A DNA stretch of 64,000 nt. Origin: Adiantum capillus-veneris. Taxonomy: Eukaryota > Streptophyta > Polypodiopsida > Polypodiales > Pteridaceae. Below the pieces are notes generated by a model. It had not been told where the DNA came from. It searched no databases and saw nothing but the letters and a program-made list of their open reading frames with translations. The translations under genes and the position numbers were made by a program. Shown piece after piece: positions 36,876 through 47,904 of this stretch (positions are counted from its first letter, which is position 1; the number at the start of each line of letters is the position of its first letter). The stretch lies in assembly GCA_014529385.2 (NCBI GenBank), contig CM043942.1:49114274-49178273 (forward strand). The letters are read 5' to 3'.

Positions 36876-37875
36876 CACATTAGCAAAAATATGAACCCCA
36901 AAAGGGCCTTGCAAGGATCCCTAATTTTAAGGGATTAAGGCAAAAAAATGTGTGTGATTTAGGAGAGAAGAGCATTCAATGAGGGTTTTCTCATAGGATT
37001 TTTTTTGGGTTGTCATAGGATTTTTGTAGGCTGAAATAGAGCCTGGGGGGGTATTAGGTACATTCTCTCTCTACCCAAAAGAGTGGTGGCCCTTATGACA
37101 ATAACTACCCTACCCCCTTTCTTTTGCCACATCATCAAGGGCGTCCATAACCCCCGCCCTTTTTCAAGAAAAATTCAAATAAACCTCATTTTTACTCAAA
37201 ACTTCTCCCCAACCTATATGCATACCCAAAAATCAAATTTTTCTCTCAAAATCTCACTGCTAGACCTGCAAACTGTCAAACTTTCCACCTTTTCTCAGTT
37301 CCCTCCAAAATCACTCCCCTCTCTCACACTCCTCTCCCTCTCTCTTCTCTCTTCTATTTTTCATCACAAACTCTTTCTCCTTCCCTCTCCTTGTTGCAGG
37401 TCCACTCCATAGCTCTCCACTCCATAGCTCTACTGCAGCTCTCCATCCCATAGCTCTCCTCTCCACTCCGTAGCTCTGCAGCTCTCCATTCCATAGTTGT
37501 CCACTCCATAGCTCTCCTCTCCACTCCGTATCTCTGTTGTAGCTCTTCATACCATAGGTATCTTGCTTGATGCCAACTTTATCCCCCTTTCCATGGAGCT
37601 AAGTGACATTACAAACCTCCCATCCGCAGCAAGATCTCCAAGTTCAAAAATGGTGTCTCTACATGTTCGACTGCCAAAGGACTTCGCACCCTTAAAACGT
37701 CAATACTTGTAAATTGCACAACAACACCATGATACATGTCACACCAATGTGGACCTTTGGGTGCATGGTTGCCTCTACCCTAATGATCAATGTGTATTCA
37801 ACATTCAATAGCCTTGCTTATTCTTACAATATGTAGAGAGGGGAGCAAGGTCTTCTTGGTGGACACTGCAAGTGA
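36876..37875. other. Unassigned segment with a minisatellite
   Basis: No gene or known element is recognised. Open frames at 37083-37412 (plus) and 37311-37550 (minus) overlap pyrimidine-rich repeats. Between 37405 and 37565 the plus strand repeats CTCTCCACTCCATAGCTCT-like units five to six times with irregular period. A short open stretch from 37650 (MVSLHVRLPKDFAPLKRQYL) could be an old exon but is not supported further. Confidence 0.35.
37405..37565 (+). repeat. Irregular minisatellite, CCACTCCATAGCTCT units
   Basis: Five to six imperfect copies of a 15-30-bp unit containing CCA[CT]TCC[AG]TAG. The units differ by small changes and spacing, so it is not a recent expansion. Confidence 0.7.
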
Positions 37876-38792
37876 TTGTTGACTATTGGAGCTAATAGCA
37901 CACAATGGTCTTTGCATCAATGCCAACTTCTTTCCCATACCACTAGTGGATTGCGCGATAGGATCATTCATGCAGAGGAGGAAGTGCAAACTGCTAAGCT
38001 ACACGTGGAAGAGAAAAATGCTAAGATTGCAAAGCTTAAAGATAAGATCCTGCATCTTAAAAAGACGCCCTTAGGTGCAAGGAAACATAAGAGGAGCTTC
38101 TCATCCATAGAGACTTTAGCCCCCGAAGGCGGTGCTCAAAAAATAAGGGTTACAGCTACAAGGTGCATTTTGCTATGCTCCAATACATACTTTAAATTTC
38201 TTCTGTGGTAATGTTTTGTCCCTTCTTCTAGGAATTTTATCCAAGAGCTGTGTGGCCACATCCAAGAGGATCGCATCCATTTTTTGAGTTTGTGCCTCAA
38301 GAAATCGGATGTCGTAGCCCGTTTACAAGCACCAAATATAGAACATTCTATTTCCTTGTCAATGAGGAGCCCTCCTTGGAGGAGATGGAGATCCCGCATT
38401 TGGCAATGGGTGGGGTGCTGCCAAATAGTAAAGATCCCACGCCCGCCCCTATAGATGTCCAGAGTGAGCAAAGATTGCAAGCCGTCAAATATACCCACTT
38501 CTTGGAAGGGGAAATTACAGTGAGAGAGCATATTTCTGGCACCTTCGAGGTGCCCGACCTCAACAATCGTGACCCAGGTGCAATACCCAAAGTGGAGATC
38601 AACCGCCTAAACAACATAATGATTGAAGATGAAGAGTATCTATTCTTGTATGATCTGGAAAAGGCTTTTGGTGAGCGGTTAGATGAGTGCTTAAGCCTTA
38701 TATGCACAAAGATGGAGTTCCCTCTTGATCCTGCACCAAAACATACAGATGACAAGTTTCTTCCATTAAGGGACTCTGTCAGAGCAGAGTAA
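37876..38792 (+). pseudogene. Unrecognised coding remnant, possibly two exons
   Basis: The first part (to about 38162) encodes a Lys-rich coiled coil (SGLRDRIIHAEEEVQTAKLH, then KIAKLKDKILHLKK). A donor-like AAG|GTGCAT lies at 38162/38163 and a pyrimidine-rich acceptor TTCTTCTAG at 38223-38231. The second part, open to 38792, is protein-like (IPKVEINRLNNIMIEDEEYL, then FLYDLEKAFGERLDECLSLI). However, the frame entered by that splice is not the longest one downstream, and both frames look plausible for about 40 codons. I recognise no family. It could be a decayed host gene or a fragment captured by a transposon. Confidence 0.35.
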
Positions 38793-39068
38793 AGTCACGA
38801 ATGAGGAGTTTGTTGCAACAGAAGCAGGAGTGTTGCCAACCAAACTCCTATCCGCCCTGACTTGTCTGGTTCGCACAATCCCCGCACAGTTGATGAGAGA
38901 AAATCCTATATCAACCTTGAAGCCACACCAAGTATGGATGATGAGGATAACGCCTCGCATGAAATAAGGCCTCGTTCATGAGAGTAATACTCATCCTTTC
39001 TAGTCTTTGTTTCTTCACAATTTGACACTCGTCTAGCTAGAGCACACACGTCAACTTTGATCCTAGCG

Positions 39069-39935
39069 CTACAAAATGTCAAAAATAACATATGAAAAAC
39101 CATAATTTGGAAAAAAAAACTGACTACGCATTGTTGTAGCCTCATCATTAGATGGTACACCATAAAAATGTACCATTGCCATTTGAAGCTTTCTCAAATC
39201 AACAAAAATATTATTTGACATTGAGTAAGGAAATCCCTTGTCCACTCTGTCTGCACCGACGCTTGCATTGGTATGTTTTCTTACTCCTTTTGACCTCTTG
39301 GTAAAGGTGGATGAAGACATTATCTCCTCTATGTGCAAATAGCCCCCTATTCGAAAGTACACATCCTAGTTCAAAGCCTTCTTAGCAAGATTGACCTTAA
39401 ATGGTATAGGAAAAACATTCTCAGTAATTCCTCTTTCCCTTAAAGCATCCTTAAGGAGACCATATAAGGCAACGTAGCCCTTAGTACTAATTCCCACTTC
39501 ATCACAAGTGGCAATGTTGGACAAGAAAGATTGCCCAATTTTGTGCTTCTTGAAGGAGTCTGCAACTTCCTTTGTCACTTGGAGGAAGTGGTTTGCCTCT
39601 TTTGCAATCACCTCAAGCAAGCTAGTCTCTTTGAAAATGCAGTGTCCCCCTTGTGGATGTAGCAAAGCAGGTCACATGGCAACCACAACATGATGTTGTC
39701 TTCAAAGCTCACAACATACTTGAGTATGTGCACATGCATATACTCAATGATGGTGTGAAAAGTGTCATTGTGGAGTTGCATAGGTTTTTGTAAATCGATT
39801 GTGCAAGTGAAGAAGCCGTGAAGATCATTGCGTCCAACGTATTTGGTGTCCTCTAGGAAAGAAGGAACCGCAAAAGGGGGGTGTGTGGCTCTTTTGATGA
39901 TGTTGCTGCGTGGGAGGAGCATGTGTTGCCATGGT

Positions 39936-39981
<46 letters not shown>

Positions 39982-39997
39982 AAAGAAGGAACCGCAA
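39069..39997 (-). pseudogene. Unrecognised minus-strand coding remnant
   Basis: Adjacent minus-strand frames read like ordinary protein: LHGFFTCTIDLQKPMQLHND at the start, EVADSFKKHKIGQSFLSNIA in the middle and NNIFVDLRKLQMAMVHFYGV near the end. The frame shifts near 39650 and a stop lies near 39366, so it is broken if it was once a single gene. I see no known domain. It lies between a G1 fragment and Copia B and could be a host pseudogene or part of an uncharacterised element. Confidence 0.35.
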
Positions 39998-40059
39998 AAG
40001 GGGGGTGTGTGTCTCTTTTTATGATGATGCTGCGTGGGAGGAGCATGTGTTGCCATGGT

Positions 40060-40118
<59 letters not shown>
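39858..40118 (+). repeat. Tandem duplication with embedded (CT)n tracts
   Basis: A unit of about 122 bp starting GAAGGAACCGCAAAAGGGG and ending GTTGCCATGGTGA occurs twice (from about 39862 and 39984). Each copy is followed by a CT microsatellite (39939-39978 and 40063-40118). The copies are nearly identical outside the repeat, so the duplication is fairly recent. Confidence 0.85.
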
Positions 40119-40119
<1 letters not shown>

Positions 40120-40154
40120 ATGGTGATAGACAAATAAGCATCTTATATACCCCC

Positions 40155-40476
40155 TGTTGAGATGTCGAGCTCTACACCTTGAGCTGGCATCCACTACGGG
40201 TCTTGGCCGCTTACGGCATTTACTCACTGGCGCGTTAGGTGACCGACACGGAGGATCTCTGCCAGTGATTCTACAGCTGGACTACACTTATAGTGCCAGC
40301 CTAGTACGCTTCTAGCGAGTTCACACTTAGTGACCGCATGTACATATGTGCTACTTTTCAGCTATAGCACTTAGTCATTTTGTACTCTCTTTTCTGTGAA
40401 GAAGAAGAAGAAGCTTTCCATCTCTGTGTGCTTTGTGCTTCTCTTGTGTAGCTCTCTTGCATCCTCATTCTTTACA
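40155..40476 (+). repeat. 5' LTR of Copia B
   Basis: 322 bp, TGTTGAGATG to ATTCTTTACA. Identical to 45111-45432 as far as I can check by reading. Confidence 0.95.
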
Positions 40477-40488
40477 TGGTATCAGAGC
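40477..40488 (+). promoter_or_regulatory. Primer-binding site of Copia B (tRNA-iMet)
   Basis: TGGTATCAGAGC directly abuts the 5' LTR. It is complementary to the 3' end of plant initiator tRNA-Met. Confidence 0.9.
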
Positions 40489-40789
40489 CTGGTGCAGGCA
40501 AGAGAGGCTAAGAGAGAAAGAGCATCACAATCCGTTCGTTCGCAATCCACGACCAGATGCCGAAGGCGCCTCGCACAGCGAAAAACATTTTAGGGGTTTT
40601 TCGCACAAGTTTGTGAACAGGTCTCCAAAGTGCAGTATACAGAGATTTACTGTACAAGTACAGTGGTTGTATGTACGCTTGATTGTGGACACTCGTTGAG
40701 TGTAGAAAGCGTTACAGGAACCACGATAGCAGGTTCAACAGATTTGCAGGTTTTTGCAGATTGCAACTATTTTGTCTTAGTGCTTCAAG

Positions 40790-43700
40790 ATGTCTGACGG
40801 TTTCAGTCAGATTGTTACTGAGAAGCTTGAGAAAAATAACTACCCTGCATGGAAGTTCAGAATAACAAATTTCCTAAAAGGAAAAGGTTATTGGGACTAT
40901 GTAGAAGGAGACAATGAAAAGGAACCAGAGATTCCCGACGCAAATGCTACAGCAGAACAAAGGAAAGCTTTGAGGGACTGGCAACAAGGCCAGAGCAAAG
41001 TGATGTATTGGCTTTCTATGAGCATCACAGATGGCATGATGGGCTATCTACAGGATGCTGAAACCCCCGCCATTGCATGGAGAAACTTAGGCAGAGTGTT
41101 CGAGGTGAACACCAAGGCCAGGAAGCTTCAACTAAAGTCGGAGCTAAATCAAGTTAAGAGGAACAACCTCTCAATCAATGATTATGCCTTGAAGATCAAG
41201 AGTATCATTGAGGCTCTTGGATCTATTAAAGTCTCAGTGGAAGACGATGACATTGTCCGTGCATGCTTGGATGGTCTAGGAGATGAGTATGTACATTTTA
41301 GGTCTTCCATGAATACAAGAGACGACATCCCCGTGTTCCAAGATTTGATTTCTATGCTTATTCTTGAGGAGAAGAACCTTGACACATCTTCTTCTCATGG
41401 CAGAAATAATTTTGAACAGGCCTTCTATTCTAACTCCAACAGAGGTAGAGGTAGAGGTCGTGGTTGAGGCCCAAGGGGTTGCAGGGGCCAATTTCTGGAA
41501 GGTCAATCAAATCAAAACAATACAGGTGGCAGGGGAAACTAGTCTCAAGGCAGGGGGAGTCAAAGAGGTCGTGGTGCAGGATCAAGCAGGCAGCAACATA
41601 CTCCAGATAGTAGAGAATGTTGGACTTGTGGTGAAAGAGGTCACATGTCACGTGACTGTCCAAAGGGAAAAGCAAGTAGAAAGAGAGAACAGGGCAACTA
41701 TGCATCTACTAGCAGAGATGCAGATGACAGCAAAAACGAGCGCATGTTTGTTATGCAACATGTAATGAATACAATGACTGCAGAGAAATCCACCCAAGAT
41801 GATGTTTGGTATGTGGATTCATGTGCCTCTAATCACATGACGTCTCGTGGAGAGTGGTTTAGAGATATGCGCAAACCAGATGTGTCAGGCTATGTGCAGA
41901 CGGGAGATGACACAGCTCACCCCATTGCTCATGTAGGGGACATACCTCTAAATACGAAGAGTGGGAAATCAAAGTACTTAGCAGATGTACTTCATGTCCC
42001 AAACATTACAAAGAATCTTGTTTCTGTTGGACAAATGGTTGAGCAGGGTTTGCAGGTTCGCTTCAATCCAAATGGCTGTTATGTAGAAGATTTCCAGAAT
42101 GGCTGTAAGCTGATCACAGAGGGCAAATGTGTGGGCAGAATGTTTACGCTAAATGTAGACATGCCTGAGGTAAAAGCTGCATTATTTGCACAGGGCACAG
42201 GTGTTGTGGCTGATGTTGACATTTGGCACAAACGCATTGGCCATGTCAATGAGCAGAGATTGCGCAGCATGCAATCAAAACAGATTGTAAAAGGTTTGCC
42301 CAAATTCAAGGTGGATGGTATGCATAAAGTGTGTGCAGCATGCCAGTTTGGAAAACAGTCAAAGGGCTCATTTCCACATGAGCGCAATGTATGTAAAAAG
42401 CCACTTGAGGTGGTGCAGACAGATGTTTGGGGTCCAACCGATACTGCAAGTATACATGGTTGCAGGTATTATGTCTCTTTCATTGATGACCATACAAGGA
42501 AAGTATGGGTCTACTTCATGCGTAACAAAAGTGAAGTGTTTGGTCACTTTCAAGACTTCAAAGTCATGATGAGAAGGAGACAGATATGCCAAATCAAGAC
42601 ATTGAGGTCAGATGGAGGGGGAGAGTACTTCTCCAATGATTTTTTCGGATTTTCTACGAATGCATGGTATACACAGGCAGTTTACATGCAGATATACTCC
42701 ACAGCAGAATGGGGTCGCAGAAAGGAAAAACAGGCACATTGCAGAGGTTGCACGTGCATTGATGAATGAGAAACATGCCTCATCATTTCTGGGCTGAAGC
42801 TGTAAATACAGCTGTGTACATTATGAACAGGACACCTACAGCTGCGGTGCATGATGTAACACCTGAGGAAAAGTTTACAGGTACAAAGCCTGATTTGGCA
42901 CACTTGAAAGTGTTTGGCTGCATAGCTTACGTGCATGTACCAGATGAGTTGCGTAGGAAATTGGATCCTAAAGCAGAGAAATGTATTCTTGTGGGATATT
43001 CCCTTGAACAAAAGGGGTACAGGTACTACAATCCTACTACACGAGAATTACGAGTGAGTAGAGATGTAGTCTTTGATGAGATGAGCAGCTGGTACAGTAA
43101 TGCACATGGCACTATTGGGGCTGATGTAAAAGATGATGTGGTTGTACAAAATGTGAGGCCACAGTCACAGGTTTTGAGTGGACCACAAGAGTCCTCTTCT
43201 CGTGGCTCTGTTGAGAAACCATGGAATGGTAGACTACGCACGCAGGTTACTCCACCAACAGGTACAGGGAATGTATCACGAAAAGGAAAGGAAAAGGTTG
43301 ATGAACCTCCCTTTATGGTTGATGCATCATCAGGTTTTTCACATGTAGACATGGATTCAGATGGTTCTAAACAAAGTCTTGATGAGGAATTTGGAATTCC
43401 GGCTGTCAGGACACCTGGTGTAAGGAAAGTACAAGAAGATGCTAGAGGGCAAAGGAGTGACCCAGGACCGCGCAGATCTAATAGAGTCAGAAATCCAGTT
43501 CAGAAATTGACTTATGATGGGTATCTAGCGCATCACCAAGCCTACATGGCTAAGGTGATACAGGATGTGGAGCCCACATGTTTTGAGGATGCAGTTGGAA
43601 ATGTGCATTGGGATGATGCAATGAATGAAGAGATGGCTGCATTGGAAGCAAATGATACATGGGAGTTGGTGCCATTGCCAAGTGGCAAGAAAGCTATTGG

Positions 43701-45138
43701 CTGTAAATGGGTGTATAAAACCAAGCATAAGGTTGATGGTAACATTGAGCGTCACAAGGCAAGGCTGGTCGCAAAGGGTTATGCACAGACGTATGGCATA
43801 GACTATGAGGAGACCTTTGCTCCAGTGGCAAAGATGACGACAGTGAGAGCTGTCATAGCAGTGGCTGCATCTAGAGGATGGATTATGCATCAAATGGATG
43901 TAAAGAATGCCTTCTTGAATGGTGAGTTGCAAGAGGAAGTGTATATGGATCAGCCACCTGGTTATGTCGATCCAGGTTACCCAGATTATGTATGCAGACT
44001 TCTCAAAGCTTTGTATGGTTTGAAGCAGGGCTCTAGAGCATGGTATGACAGGATTGCCAAGTATCTTGTCAATATTGGTTTTAGGAGAGCTCATGCTGAT
44101 CATTCACTCTATGTACGTGAGAGTGATGTGGGGATTGTGGTCATTACCATATATGTAGATGACCTTATTATTGTTGGTGACAATGCTATGGAGATTGACC
44201 ATGTGAAGGGTCTTCTCAAACAGGAGTTTGAAATGAAAGATTTAGGCGAGTTGCGCTACTTTCTTGGCATTGAAGTGATCAGGACTCCAGAGGGTGTATG
44301 GCTATCACAGAGATAGTATGCTTTGGACATGTTGTCAAAGTATGGTATGGCTGATTGTAAGCCAATTTCTATTCCCTTGGATGTGAATGCAAAGCTGAGT
44401 GCAGAGAAGGGTGATGTTGTTGAGGATGTCAACATGTACAGGAAGATTGTGGGTAGTCTAATCTACTTGACTATCACGAGGCCAGACTTGAGCTACACAG
44501 TAGGCTTGGAGAGTCAGTTCATGCAACTTCCGAGGAAGCCACATTTGGATGGAGTACGACGCACACTTAGGTATGTGCAAGGTACTCTTGACTACGCATT
44601 GTTCTATGCAGCAGATGCACCATTAGCATTGTATGGGTATACAGATGCAGATTGGGCAGGTAGCATTGTTGATAGGAGATCTACGAGTGGCTTCATGTTC
44701 TCTTTTCGGAGTGCTGCTGTTACTTGGAGCAGCAAAAAGCAGCCTACGGTTGCTTTATCGAGCACAGAGGCCGAGTACAGAGGTGCAGCAGTTGCGACGT
44801 GCGAGGTAGCTTGGCTACGCACATTACTTGAGGACTTGGGAGTGCAGGTGGACCAGCAGATTTTCATCCATTGTGACAACCTCAGCAACATGCAGTTGGC
44901 TAGGAACCCAGTGTTCCATGCTAGGACCAAACACATAGAGGTCCATTACCACTACGTTCGAGAGCGAGTGTTGGCGGGCGACATCGACTTGGTCTACGTC
45001 AGCACAGAGGAGCAGATAGCGGATATCTTTACCAACGCCCTCGGAGCTGAGAAGCTTCGACGTTTCCGGAATATGCTTGGACTCTGCGACATGCAGAGCT
45101 CGAGCGGGAGTGTTGAGATGTCGAGCTCTACACCTTGA
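40790..45138 (+). pseudogene. Copia B gag-pol region (fossil)
   Basis: It has the same domain order and almost the same protein text as Copia A. Gag starts MSDGFSQIVTEKLEKNNYPA at 40790. A CCHC region lies near 41620-41665, protease near 41800 and integrase at 42200-42700. RT lies around 43560-44320 (with ITIYVDDLIIVGDNAMEI) and RNase H at 44620-45050. About five breaks are present. Confidence 0.9.
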
Positions 45139-45432
45139 GCTGGCATCCACTACGGGTCTTGGCCGCTTACGGCATTTACTCACTGGCGCGTTAGGTGACC
45201 GACACGGAGGATCTCTGCCAGTGATTCTACAGCTGGACTACACTTATAGTGCCAGCCTAGTACGCTTCTAGCGAGTTCACACTTAGTGACCGCATGTACA
45301 TATGTGCTACTTTTCAGCTATAGCACTTAGTCATTTTGTACTCTCTTTTCTGTGAAGAAGAAGAAGAAGCTTTCCATCTCTGTGTGCTTTGTGCTTCTCT
45401 TGTGTAGCTCTCTTGCATCCTCATTCTTTACA
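45111..45432 (+). repeat. 3' LTR of Copia B
   Basis: 322 bp, identical to the 5' LTR, followed directly by a poly-C run that includes the target duplication. Confidence 0.95.
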
Positions 45433-45452
45433 CCCCCCCCCCCCCCCCCCCC
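45433..45452. repeat. Poly-C run of about 20 at the Copia B junction
   Basis: Twenty C residues follow the 3' LTR, against five before the 5' LTR, and a run of A follows a few bases later (about 45460-45471). The element probably landed in a C-tract, or the tract grew afterwards. The length may be unreliable. Confidence 0.85.
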
Positions 45453-45779
45453 TGGTTGCAAAAAAAAAAAAACCCAAAGCTCTTTGAGATACACACAAAC
45501 ACACATAGGTGCACACACAAACACTTAAACAAAATGTAAAAAATTTAATCAATGGTAGTGATACTATAACGACAAAGAAGTTTTGTGTTTCCATTAAACA
45601 AAATGCTTTACAACGTGGCATCAAAGTCGGTCACATTGATCTATCAGATCAACGTAAAGACAGTGCACTGCCAACCCTCCACTCCTCTTGCACTTCATGG
45701 TTGCCTCCATCCGCCTACCGATATGAAACAACAAAAAAGCTTTTAGAAGACTAACATTGGGATACATGTAGACAACATA

Positions 45780-46815
45780 AAAATCTAACTGACTTTGTGC
45801 CGATTGAGACGAAAATAGGCATCTTTGATATCTTCATAGCCCAAGATAATCAAGTGTTCTCGTATGTTGGAGAGAATCCAATGGTCATTGACATGCACAA
45901 TCTCAAAAACACCATTTGACAAAGTAATGGGTATGTCAAATGTCACAAAATCAGCAACACTGGATTGTAGGGTATCCACTTTCCGCTCTTACACATCCAA
46001 TGCTCATAGTGGAAGCATAGGTACAAATTAGTGGCTCAAAAATCATAAGGGCATCATGCTCTCTCACCTTTCCCCAAGCATAGGAGAGAGAGGATCCTTT
46101 GCAATGGGTGTCCTCTTTTGGAGCTTCAACCATGGAAGCTCTAGGAGTGTCATTGCATATAGTTCTTTTGGGGCAAGAACGATAGCCATGTCCTTGCTCC
46201 TCACACTTAAAGCATTTATGGTCTTTGCAAAAGGCCTCTAACTCTTCAGGAAAGAGTTTATTTTTACATTTTTAAATTCCTTTCTCCTTTGCCTTGTTAT
46301 TGTTGTTGTTGGTGGTGGTGGTGTTGCCTTGGGAAGAGTTTTGAGCAGTGTTCTTTCCTTTAGATTCATTTCGGTCTTTGTTTTCCATGGGCTTAGTATT
46401 CCTTCTAGCCCCTTGTTGGAAATTGATCCTTGAAGCAAACATAGTGTGGTGGATGACTTCGGTGATAGTACTAGACCGTTGTGAGTTGACATACTCGGCC
46501 ATTTCTTCAGGTAATCCCGCACAAAATTTTTGCTTTTGCTCGACAAAGTCTATCTTTTGAAAGATTGCAGCTTTGAGATGTAATCCCAAAATTTGTCCAC
46601 ATACTTGTGGATAGACTCATTGGAAAGTAGCTTCAAACTTTGCCATTCGATGAGCACTTTGTCCTTGGCATCGCTTGCAAGGAATTGCTTCATTATGGAA
46701 ACTCGCAGAGTTTTCCATGTTCTTGGGGCTTTGCCATTCGCGCGGAGACTAGTCCACCATTGACGGGCAGATTTTTGAAAGTGATTCTTCACAAAGAGGA
46801 TCAAGGGCATTTAAA
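45780..46815 (-). mobile_element. Gypsy gag-protease remnant related to G1 (fossil)
   Basis: Minus-strand fragment with a gag domain (ARQWWTSLRANGKAPRTWKT, then YVDKFWDYISKLQSFKR), a Gln/Asn-rich linker, and a protease-side segment (EAPKEDTHCKGSSLSYAWGK). That last segment closely resembles the full G1 copy at about 56.7 kb. No LTRs adjoin it. It is broken in several places and probably old. Confidence 0.7.
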
Positions 46816-46821
46816 ATTACC

Positions 46822-47808
46822 TTGACATATCTTTACAACAATGCCCATGGTGTCGAAATCTATGAAGATTCACTGGATAGGACTTGTGTTAAGATAGAGG
46901 ACACACAAACCAACTTCCAAGCGAAACCCATGGTAAATTACCAAGGAGATCGATACGTAGGTAGGGACGGGGCTATGTACTTAGCCATGGACAAGCCTAA
47001 CGAGGTCAACAACATGGGAAGATTGGTTTCCAAGAGGCGTGCAATGGACATTACTCCAATACATGCACCGGCCATGGAACCACTGACCCCAGTAAATCAG
47101 TAGGCCAAGTATGTGAACTCGATACTTGTGAAAAGAATCATGTTTGATGATACCTCAATAGGAATCTACTACATGGATGATACAAAAGCTCACGTAAGAG
47201 TATTTTATCGCACAACGTATCCATGCATGAGTTCTTTATCCAAAACAACGATTTTGTGTGTGTATGTAGACGATGTGCCACTTCCTTATGTGACATTCCA
47301 AGACATACATAGGCAAAATTTTGAAGCCATACCAGAAGGTGAAGCCCAAAGGTACACCTACCAAGGTTTCCCAATGATGAATAGATTTTCTACTATAGGA
47401 AAACCACGAGTAATGCCGCAAGATTTGCAGGGTTTGTCAACATGTGGGGGCATACCTAGACAAAGGTCTTCCAAACCCTTCCAGATCTAGCACCTATAGG
47501 AAGCACATTCTAGCAACTTGGAATGCAAGAATGAAATGGTTTTTATTTGGCCATGCAAGGGCCATACCAACCACAAACACCTTATACACAGAATTTGATC
47601 CAACCACCAATACGGTATCGACCATCTTATGTACATCATCAAATACCAAACCAACAAAGGATGGTTTCAGACCCTCCCAAGTGCAAAAATGGGTCAAGAA
47701 AACTTTCAATGGGAATGGAGATCCCTATGAACATGTTGCTCTCTACAGGCAAGTGATAAGAGCAGAACATGCTATGAATTTCAGAACATAGTATGAGGGC
47801 CTTGGGAG
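46822..47808 (+). mobile_element. Gypsy gag-type remnant, plus strand (fossil)
   Basis: The right end carries a gag-like motif, KKTFNGNGDPYEHVALYRQV followed by IRAEHAMNFRT, typical of plant Ty3/gypsy gag. The left part (NYQGDRYVGRDGAMYLAMDK, then EGEAQRYTYQGFPMMNRF) reads like the Pro/Tyr-rich region ahead of gag in some large Gypsy elements, though I cannot name the family. It abuts Copia D RT sequence at about 47808. It is a broken fragment. Confidence 0.5.
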
Positions 47809-47904
47809 CGCTCCATACAAAGCAAGACTTGTTGCAAAGGGATTTAAGCAACAACAAGGTGTGGACTTTGAAGAGATATTTACCCTTGTTGTTAAGATGA
47901 CCAC

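Larger units (their letters stand above)
40155..45432 (+). mobile_element. Copia B: full-length Ty1/copia element with identical LTRs (fossil)
   Basis: The plus-strand sister of Copia A. It has 322-bp LTRs at both ends that are identical by eye, a primer-binding site TGGTATCAGAGCCTGGTGCA directly after the 5' LTR, gag-pol, and a purine tract CGAGCGGGAG directly before the 3' LTR. A CCCCC target duplication is consistent on both sides (40150-40154 and 45433-45437), though it is low complexity. The identical LTRs indicate a very recent insertion. It is nonetheless broken, with about five breaks in gag-pol. Confidence 0.95.

Noticed and set aside
39853-40227. Minus-strand frame beginning MSKCRKRPRP
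   Set aside because: It is the antisense of the Copia B LTR fused to a CT microsatellite, and the same start appears at each LTR of this family.
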